Made by a program: the position numbers and the translations under genes
Assembly (NCBI GenBank): GCA_020029615.1
Contig: JAIBJO010000001.1
Location: 52,325-116,324 of the forward strand
DNA from: Actinomycetota bacterium
GTDB taxonomy: Bacteria > Actinomycetota > Thermoleophilia > Gaiellales > Gaiellaceae
Direction: 5' to 3'
DNA length: 64,000 bases
Shown here: piece after piece, positions 36,833 through 43,543 of the stretch
Position numbering within the stretch: the stretch's first letter is position 1
Layout: each line of letters starts with the position of its first letter
Notes under the pieces: generated by a model
Told to the model about the DNA's origin: nothing
The model's database searches: none
What the model saw: the letters and a program-made list of their open reading frames with translations, nothing else

Positions 36833-38032
36833 TCAGACTGGTCCGTCGGGGAGGAGTGGCATCGACATGCCGGGATCTCGGCCGATGAGCACGGCGCGCG
36901 TTACGGCCGTGGAGCCGAACCTGTCGCGGACGGCGTCGAGCGCTGCGTCCAGGGCATCGGGTCGCCAGTCGTCCGTCAGCGTGAGCTGACTCCGATCGGC
37001 GTTCTCGAGGTTGGTCAGCGAGATGCCGACGAGCGTGATCCCCCGGTTCTCGATGATCGGAACCGCGGCTGCAAGCAAGGCTCGCGCTGTCTCGAGGATC
37101 GCCGATGACTGATCAGTCAATCGAGGCATCGTGCATGACCGAGTTGCGCGCGTGAAGTCGTTGAACCGGAGGCGGAGAACCACTGTGCGGCAGAGCCGTC
37201 GGCCCGCACGCAGCCTCCGCGCGACACGGTCGACGATTGCGATGACTGACGCGTCAATCTCCTCGAGAGGCTTCGGTCTCCGACCGAGCGCGCGTTGAGA
37301 GCCGATCGAGCGCCTGCGTCGACCCGTTTGCACCGGCCGTGGGTCACGGTTGTGCGCGAGTGCGTGGAGGTGCCGTCCGGATGCTCGCCCCACAAGGCAC
37401 ATGAGCATCTCCTCGTCGAGCGCGGCGACCTGCCCGACCGTGCGCAAACCCCGGCCGTGGAGCTTCGCAGCGGTGATGCGACCCACTCCCCAGAGTCGCT
37501 CGACCGGAAGCGGATGCAGGAAGCCGAGCTCGTCGTCGGGCGGGACGACCAGGAGCCCGTTGGGTTTCGCGACGCCGCTTGCAACCTTCGCGAGGAACTT
37601 GGTCCGCGCGATCCCGACCGTGATCGGGAGGCCGATTTGCCCCAGAACCCTCCGGCGGAGTCGTGTAGCGATCTCGGGCGATTGCCCGGCCAGCCGCTCG
37701 AGCCCGCGGACGTCGAGGAACGCCTCGTCGATGGAGACCGGTTCGACGAGCGGCGTCGTGTCCTCGAACACCTCGAACACGGCCTTGCTCGCCTCCGAGT
37801 ACGCGGCCATCCGCGGCGGGACGACGATCGCGTGCGGGCACAACCGCTTCGCCTGCCGTCCCCCCATCGCGGTCTCGACGCCGTAAGCCTTGGCCTCGTA
37901 GCTTGCTGCGAGCACGACGCCGCCTCCCACGATCACCGGACGGCCGCGCAGGCGCCGGTCGTCCCGTTGCTCGACCGAGGCGAAGAACGCGTCGAGGTCA
38001 GCATGGAGGATGGTCGCGTCAGGCACGAACAT
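36833..38032 (-). CDS. dinB: DNA polymerase IV (Y-family)
   Basis: ILHADLDAFFASVEQRDDRRLRGRPVIVGGGVVLAASYEAKAYGVETAMG...EPVSIDEAFLDV. Confidence 0.93.
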   Translation of the reverse strand: MFVPDATILHADLDAFFASVEQRDDRRLRGRPVIVGGGVVLAASYEAKAYGVETAMGGRQAKRLCPHAIVVPPRMAAYSEASKAVFEVFEDTTPLVEPVSIDEAFLDVRGLERLAGQSPEIATRLRRRVLGQIGLPITVGIARTKFLAKVASGVAKPNGLLVVPPDDELGFLHPLPVERLWGVGRITAAKLHGRGLRTVGQVAALDEEMLMCLVGRASGRHLHALAHNRDPRPVQTGRRRRSIGSQRALGRRPKPLEEIDASVIAIVDRVARRLRAGRRLCRTVVLRLRFNDFTRATRSCTMPRLTDQSSAILETARALLAAAVPIIENRGITLVGISLTNLENADRSQLTLTDDWRPDALDAALDAVRDRFGSTAVTRAVLIGRDPGMSMPLLPDGPV

Positions 38033-38039
38033 ATGTTCG
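38026..38039. promoter_or_regulatory. LexA/SOS box
   Basis: cgaacatatgttcg, a perfect palindrome matching the Gram-positive/actinobacterial CGAAC-N4-GTTCG consensus, at dinB start. Confidence 0.8.
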
Positions 38040-38047
38040 CACTCCCA

Positions 38048-38713
38048 ATGCACACGGGCAAGCTCCCGTGGTTAGATTCGGCGGTGGCCGAGCCAGCCGG
38101 CTCGCGTGGGCGCGTCGACCACTGGGACGACGCGTACTCGACGCGCGGTGTGCAGGGGGTGAGCTGGTACCAGCCCGTCCCCCGCGTATCGCTCGAGCTG
38201 ATCGAAATGCTCGAGATTCCTCACGATGCCGCCTTGATCGACGTGGGCGGGGGTGGGTCGTTCCTGGTCGACGAGCTCGTCAAGCGCGACTTCACGGATG
38301 TGACGGTGCTCGACATCTCATCTTCGGCGCTCGAGGCAACGCGGCACCGGCTTCCTGCCCACGCACCCGTGCGCTGGGTCTGTGCGGACATTCTCGGGTG
38401 GGAGCCTGACCGGCGCTACGACCTCTGGCATGACCGCGCCGCCTTCCACTTCCTCGTGGACGAGCGCGATCGCGCGGACTACCTCTCGACCATGTGCGCC
38501 GCTGTCTCGCCCGGAGCGCGCGTGATCGTCGCGACCTTCGCCGCAGACGGGCCCGAGATCTGCTCGGGCCTCCCAGTCTTTCGGTACTCGGCCGCTGACC
38601 TGACCAGAGCGCTCGGCGATGCCTTCGAGCTCGTGGCGACGCAGCGCGAGGAGCACGTCACACCGCGTGGAGTGACGCAGCCCTTCACCTGGGTCGCGGG
38701 CTCGTTCCGTTAG
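38048..38713 (+). CDS. SAM-dependent methyltransferase
   Basis: HWDDAYSTRGVQGVSWYQP...ALIDVGGGGSFLVDELVKRDFTDVTVLDISSSALE; start (38048 or GTG 38084) uncertain. Confidence 0.85.
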   Translation: MHTGKLPWLDSAVAEPAGSRGRVDHWDDAYSTRGVQGVSWYQPVPRVSLELIEMLEIPHDAALIDVGGGGSFLVDELVKRDFTDVTVLDISSSALEATRHRLPAHAPVRWVCADILGWEPDRRYDLWHDRAAFHFLVDERDRADYLSTMCAAVSPGARVIVATFAADGPEICSGLPVFRYSAADLTRALGDAFELVATQREEHVTPRGVTQPFTWVAGSFR

Positions 38714-38751
38714 CCGGGGAGTCAGCCGTTTGGGGACGCGGTGTGCGCGCG

Positions 38752-39466
38752 CTAGGTCGCGACCAACGAATCGCCGACGCGAACGGTTCCCTGCGCCACC
38801 ACGAGCGCTCCCACGGCGAGGCACGCGTCGCGCTCTCGGGCGAGCGTTCGGAGCACGTCGAGATCGCTCTCGACACCTCCGGCCTGGGCCCGCGTCGTCA
38901 TGACACAGCGCTCGATTCGCATCTCTATGTCGAGCATCGCCTCGCCGAGGGTCACCCGGGATCCGACGAGAGAGTCCTCGCCCTCGCCGTCGAGGAGGAC
39001 GTTGGCCCTGAAGGGGCGAGGATCCCACGACCTCACGCTCGTCGTCGAAACGAGTGATACCCGCGCAGTCGGGTTGTCGTGGAACGCCCCGGAGCTCCGT
39101 CGAATGTCTCCCACGCGCTCGTCGGCTCGTGCTCGAAGTCGACCACGCTTTCGTAGCGGCGTGGTACCCCCGTCTCCGCGGAGCGCAGCGTCACCGGTCG
39201 ACCGAGCCACGCTGTCAGCCCGTCGTCGCCGCCTGCTACCGAACCGTCCGGCAACGTGATCTCGGCAGTTCCGTCCGCGGGCAGGCGTGCCGAGGCGAAC
39301 AGGAGATCGGGCACGCGCCGGCCCGTCAGGCCCAGGCCGGACGCGACGTCGTAGATCGCGAACCGACGGTCGCCCTCGAGGCCGTCCGACCTTACCGTGA
39401 CCGCGTCGAGCCGTTCCCCCCCAGCAACGACTTGACCGGATAGCGCCAGAGCTGGGCGACCTCCAC
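38752..39466 (-). pseudogene. MOSC-domain protein, frame disrupted twice at G-runs
   Basis: VEVAQLWRYPVKSLLGG / ERLDAVTVRSDGLEGDRRFAIYD...TFDGAPG / AFHDNPTARVSLVSTTSVR...RFRANVLLD lie in three consecutive frames. Confidence 0.8.
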
Positions 39467-39587
39467 GCGACGAACGATACAAAGCTCATCGCGACGTGAT
39501 CTCTGGATCGGTGCGTCGCCGGTCGGTCGCCACTGCCGTAGAGTCCCGGACCGGGCAGCGGGCGCTTCCGCGCACCGAGACCGGAGG

Positions 39588-39992
39588 ATGCGGATGACAC
39601 ATGATCGCGAGTACCTTCTCGACTTCTCGCGGCGCTATACGCAGGCCTGGTGCAGCAAGGAACCCGCACGCGTCGCCGAGCACTATGCTCCTGACGGCAC
39701 GGTCGCGATCAACGGCGGAGCCCCGACTCCCATCGCGCTGGTCGCGGAGTCGTTCATGGCCGCGTTTCCCGACATGGAGCTGCTGATGGACGATGTCGTC
39801 GTCCGTGGTGACGGGAGCGTCGAGTACCACTGGACGCTCGTCGGCACGAACTCGGGGCCGGGAGGGACCGGCAACCGCGTCCGGATAGGCGGGTTCGAGG
39901 AGTGGACGATCGGAGACGACGGCCTCGTCGCGTCCTCGCTTGGAAACTACGATCAGACTGAATACGAGCGCCAGCTCGCCGAAGGCGTCTGA
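39588..39992 (+). CDS. SnoaL-like polyketide cyclase / NTF2-like protein
   Basis: YTQAWCSKEPARVAEHYAPDGTVAING...MAAFPDMELLMDDVVVRGD. Confidence 0.85.
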   Translation: MRMTHDREYLLDFSRRYTQAWCSKEPARVAEHYAPDGTVAINGGAPTPIALVAESFMAAFPDMELLMDDVVVRGDGSVEYHWTLVGTNSGPGGTGNRVRIGGFEEWTIGDDGLVASSLGNYDQTEYERQLAEGV

Positions 39993-40017
39993 GGTCGTAG
40001 CGGCTGCACGAAGACGG

Positions 40018-40773
40018 CTAGGCCCGCGCCCGTGTCGCCCAGGCTCGAGCCGAGAGCGTGAACGGCGCGCGGAGCCGCTCCTCGCAACGACAGCGAAGAC
40101 GCTCGCGGCTCTCCTCGTCGAGGCCCGCGACATACGCCCCGGCCGGACCTACGCCGAGCGTGTACGGCTCCCACCAGTCCTCGAACGTGGGATGGTAGAT
40201 GTCGACCGAGAGGACGGCGTCGTCGGTCTCGCTCAAGCCTGCCGAGTGGAAGAGTCTCGTCAGGTCGCCCTCCGTCGTCCCTGCGAGCTCCGATTCGTTC
40301 ACGGCGCTCGGGTCGAGCTCGCGCACGACGGTCCAGAACGTGCTGAGCGGTCCGTGGCTGCCTCCGTGATCCCAGACGCATGCCGCGACGACCGCCCCCG
40401 GTCGCGCGACACGGGCCATCTCGCGCAAGCCGGCGACCGGGCTCTGCATGAAGTGGACGACGAGCTGCGCCAGCACTGTGTCGAAACTTCCGTCGGGAAA
40501 CGGGAGCTCCTCCGCTGTCGCCCGTTGTACGTCCACGTCGGGGTAACGCTTGTCGAGTGCCGCGACGAACGACTCCGACGGATCGACCGCGACGACCGCC
40601 GAGGAGCCGACCCGTTGGACCAGCTCGGCCGTGAGCGCGCCAGGCCCGCAGCCGACGTCGAGGAGTCGCTGTCCGCTCGACACTCCCGCGAAGTCCGCGA
40701 ACACCGGCGCAAGCGGACGGGAGTACCTCCCCATGAACCGGTCGTACGCATCGGCGGCGACGTCGAAGCTCAC
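40018..40773 (-). CDS. Class I SAM-dependent methyltransferase
   Basis: DAYDRFMGRYSRPLAPVFADFAGVSSGQRLLDVGCGPGALTAELV...LPFPDGSFDTVLAQLVVHFM. Confidence 0.9.
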   Translation of the reverse strand: MSFDVAADAYDRFMGRYSRPLAPVFADFAGVSSGQRLLDVGCGPGALTAELVQRVGSSAVVAVDPSESFVAALDKRYPDVDVQRATAEELPFPDGSFDTVLAQLVVHFMQSPVAGLREMARVARPGAVVAACVWDHGGSHGPLSTFWTVVRELDPSAVNESELAGTTEGDLTRLFHSAGLSETDDAVLSVDIYHPTFEDWWEPYTLGVGPAGAYVAGLDEESRERLRCRCEERLRAPFTLSARAWATRARA

Positions 40774-40802
40774 GCCCTGAATCTACGCTGCGTCTCGTTC
40801 CC

Positions 40803-41599
40803 GTGCCGAGCCCGCAGACTCGAGTCGATCGCCCTTCGCCGCTGCTCGGGTCGCTGGCGGCGATCGTCGTCGGGATCCTGTTGGTGGTTCAGCCAGGGCC
40901 GTGGCGCGCGGCGCTGTCGACGAGCTGACGCTCGAAGAGCAGGTCGGCCAACTCGTCGTGCTCAGCTTTGCCGGGACCGCGCCTCCAAGTTATGTCCTCG
41001 AAGCGCTACACGAGCGGCGCGCGGCCGGCGTGATCCTGCTCCTGATCGACCGCGACGATCGGCCGCCCGCCGGCCCGCCGCAAGGCTTGCGTCAGAGCGC
41101 GCAGCTGATCGGGCGAGACGATGTTGCCGCCGAACAGCCGGCCAACACGGACGACGCCATCGTGACGATCAAGCGCACGCGCGCCGCCCTCGATGCAGTC
41201 GACCTTCCGCCGTTCGAGGCTGCGATCGCGGCTGGTGTCCCGCTCGTGATGGTCACGCACGCGCGTTACCCCGCGCTCGACCGCTCGCGGATCGCCTCGC
41301 AGTCTCAGCCGATCATCCATGACTTGTTGCGCGATGAGCTCGGCTTCCGCGGCGTCGTCGTGACCGACTCGATGGAGGCGCAGGCATCTCTCGCGACGGG
41401 GCGGATCACGATGGTCTCGGAGCGGGCAGTGCGAGCGGGCGCGGATCTGTTGCTGCTGACCGGACGGGGCTCGTATCGACCGGTCTACGAGCACTTGCTA
41501 GCGGTCGCTCGTGACTCGCGTGAGTTTCGCGCCCGCGTGCATGAGTCTGCGACCCGCGTCCTGGCCCTCAAGGCTCGCGGCGCCCTTCCACCGAGCTGA
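40803..41599 (+). pseudogene. Glycoside hydrolase family 3 (beta-N-acetylhexosaminidase-like) pseudogene: frameshift, 95-bp internal inversion, central deletion
   Basis: Signal anchor at GTG 40803 in another frame; LTLEEQVGQLVVLSFAGT...GVILL then minus-strand FGGNIVSPDQLRALTQALRRAGGRPIVAVDQE, then ANTDDAIVTIKRTRAALDAVDLPPFEAAIAAGVPLVMVTHARYPALD...LGFRGVVVTDSME. Confidence 0.82.
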
Positions 41600-41673
41600 G
41601 ACGTCGAAGCGAAAAGCAGGTTCACCGCCCACGTCACTTCGTCTGCGGTGCCGTGCCGCTTCGGCTACCGCCC

Positions 41674-42573
41674 TTATCGGGCTGATTGGAATCGCGCGAA
41701 CCGTTTCTCGAGACCGTCGGGATCCGGCCGCCAAAGACGTCTGGTCGGCTCTTCGATCGTGGATCCGTGGAATCGCTTCAGCACGTCGAGCATCGGGCCA
41801 TCGTCATCGTCGAGCAGTCGGCGCGAGAGGTGTACGCGCAGATCCGGTGCCACACCGACCAGATCCTGGTCGAACGCGCGGTGGTGGATCGAGCAGGGGG
41901 AGAGGCCGTTGCTCACGACCGGCTCGCCGCTGTCCTCGGCGTCTCCAACGATGTGCGCCGCGTCGAGAAGGCGCACCTCGCGGAGTCGGCAGATCGCGCA
42001 GCGGTCGCTGTATGCGGGGAGCACGGCGCCGCGGAACTGTGCCTGGTGAATGCGCTGCTTGACCTCGCGAACGACGTACCGTCGCTCGATCTCGTCGGGG
42101 ATGTGGACGGGCTCGCGCTCGTCGTACGCCCCACGCATCTTCCCGAATGCCAGGAGGACGCGAAGCTCGCCTGGCTCGTCTCTCTCGACGTACGTCGGGT
42201 AGATCGGCCGGTACCAGTTCGGCCGCGTGCCGACGAAGTAGACGATCGGCACGTCGAGTAGATGTGCGCTTCGAAGCCAGCGGTTGAAGTGGTTCTCCGG
42301 GTCGTCGCCCTGGTAGCGGTAGAGGACGCCGTCAGGCGTTTGCTCGTCCTGATACCGGATCTGCTTCGGCGAGCTGTTGACGGAGAGCGCTGCCGGTCCG
42401 CGCTGAGCGTCGGCCGCGCGGTAGATGCCGTAGGCGCGGTTGAGGAACGGAATGCGCCGACCCCGGAAGTTGAATCCCTCGGCGAGCGCCGCGTAGGGGA
42501 CGTCAGGTCCCCACTTCGCCTGTAGCACTTCGAGCGCCGCGAAGCACGCACTCCTGACGTCGTCGTCGCGCAT
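41674..42573 (-). CDS. HNH endonuclease domain protein (COG3440-like restriction endonuclease)
   Basis: C-terminal FRGAVLPAYSDRCAICRLREVRLLDAAHIVGDAEDSGEPVVSNGLSPCSIHHRAFD. Confidence 0.8.
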   Translation of the reverse strand: MRDDDVRSACFAALEVLQAKWGPDVPYAALAEGFNFRGRRIPFLNRAYGIYRAADAQRGPAALSVNSSPKQIRYQDEQTPDGVLYRYQGDDPENHFNRWLRSAHLLDVPIVYFVGTRPNWYRPIYPTYVERDEPGELRVLLAFGKMRGAYDEREPVHIPDEIERRYVVREVKQRIHQAQFRGAVLPAYSDRCAICRLREVRLLDAAHIVGDAEDSGEPVVSNGLSPCSIHHRAFDQDLVGVAPDLRVHLSRRLLDDDDGPMLDVLKRFHGSTIEEPTRRLWRPDPDGLEKRFARFQSAR

Positions 42574-42628
42574 GGGTGAATTCTCCCGCCGCCGCAAGCG
42601 TCGCGTCAAAGCGCTCGACCGTTCCCGG

Positions 42629-43144
42629 TCAGCGCAGTCGTTCGCGCAGCCGGTGGAGCTCCGGTAGCGCCACGAGGTCGGACTCGCGACTCAGCGCTTC
42701 CTTCGACTCGATGATGTCGTCGAGGTCTGCGACTAGGACAGTCACGCCGAACGCTTCGTGTTCGGTTGCGCTGGATGCGAGCGCGTCGTAGCTTGCGAGA
42801 GCGCCCCGCGTCGCGGTCGGCGTCCCGATGATCACATCGAGATCGCCGAGAAGCGTACGCCACGTCGAGACCTCGAACTGGCGGAGCGCGCGTACGTCGA
42901 TTGGGAACCCGATGGGAGCGGGAGAGGGTGCTCGGAGCACGGCACCAGCGTCGCGCAGTGCGGACGCCAGGCGACCGAGGTTGTCGTCGGTCCATTCGGG
43001 GACGAGGTCGATGTCGAACGTGACTCGCGTGGCGCCGTGAACCGTCGCCGCCAGACCGCCTACCACGACGTAGCGGACACCGTGGTCGTCGAGGAGCCGC
43101 AACAGCTTGGCGGCTTGAAGCGGCGGGGCGTCGGGGTCACCCAT
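42629..43144 (-). CDS. Nucleotidyltransferase-fold protein (AbiEii-like toxin candidate)
   Basis: YVVVGGLAATVHGATRVTFDIDLVPEWTDDNLGRLASALRD; GG(L/S)-x(n)-DxD NTase signature. Confidence 0.75.
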   Translation of the reverse strand: MGDPDAPPLQAAKLLRLLDDHGVRYVVVGGLAATVHGATRVTFDIDLVPEWTDDNLGRLASALRDAGAVLRAPSPAPIGFPIDVRALRQFEVSTWRTLLGDLDVIIGTPTATRGALASYDALASSATEHEAFGVTVLVADLDDIIESKEALSRESDLVALPELHRLRERLR

Positions 43145-43463
43145 TGCGCAGCGCGTAGATCAGCTCGACCTGGCTGGTGTTCGCCTCTAGCCGCTCCTCG
43201 GGGGTCCGCTCGTCCGCGATTCTCGCAGCCGCCTCGCGCTGTGAATCGGGCTCGGCGAGCTCGAGTCGAAGTTCGAGGCCGCACTTCTCGACGATGCGAT
43301 GGAGTGTCGCGAGATCCGGCATCGAGCGAGCGCGCTCGTAGCGGGCGATCGCAGGCTGCGACGTGCCGACTCGCTTGGCCAGCTCAGCCTGGGTGAAGCC
43401 TGCCCGCCGACGAGCTTCGCGGATCAACGCCCAGACGGGCCATTTGGTCGCTTCGCTCGACAT
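43137..43463 (-). CDS. XRE-family helix-turn-helix protein (antitoxin candidate)
   Basis: ALIREARRRAGFTQAELAKRVGTSQPAIARYERARSMPDLATLHRIVEKCGLELRLEL; 8-bp overlap with the NTase gene. The N-terminal extension of the 374-aa ORF is antisense to nrdJ and spurious. Confidence 0.85.
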   Translation of the reverse strand: MSSEATKWPVWALIREARRRAGFTQAELAKRVGTSQPAIARYERARSMPDLATLHRIVEKCGLELRLELAEPDSQREAAARIADERTPEERLEANTSQVELIYALRNG

Positions 43464-43470
43464 GAACGGA

Positions 43471-43490
43471 TCATACCTTCGAAGGTATGA
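43471..43490. promoter_or_regulatory. Perfect 20-bp palindrome 7 bp upstream of XRE start (autoregulatory operator candidate)
   Basis: tcataccttcgaaggtatga. Confidence 0.75.
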
Positions 43491-43498
43491 GAGAGCCG

Positions 43499-43530
43499 CT
43501 CCTGGCACGAGGCGTATGCCTCGCCAGGAG
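43499..43530 (-). terminator. Hairpin downstream of nrdJ (terminator candidate)
   Basis: ctcctggcacgaggc-gtat-gcctcgccaggag near-perfect stem. Confidence 0.6.
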
Positions 43531-43543
43531 ACGTCGGAGCGGG

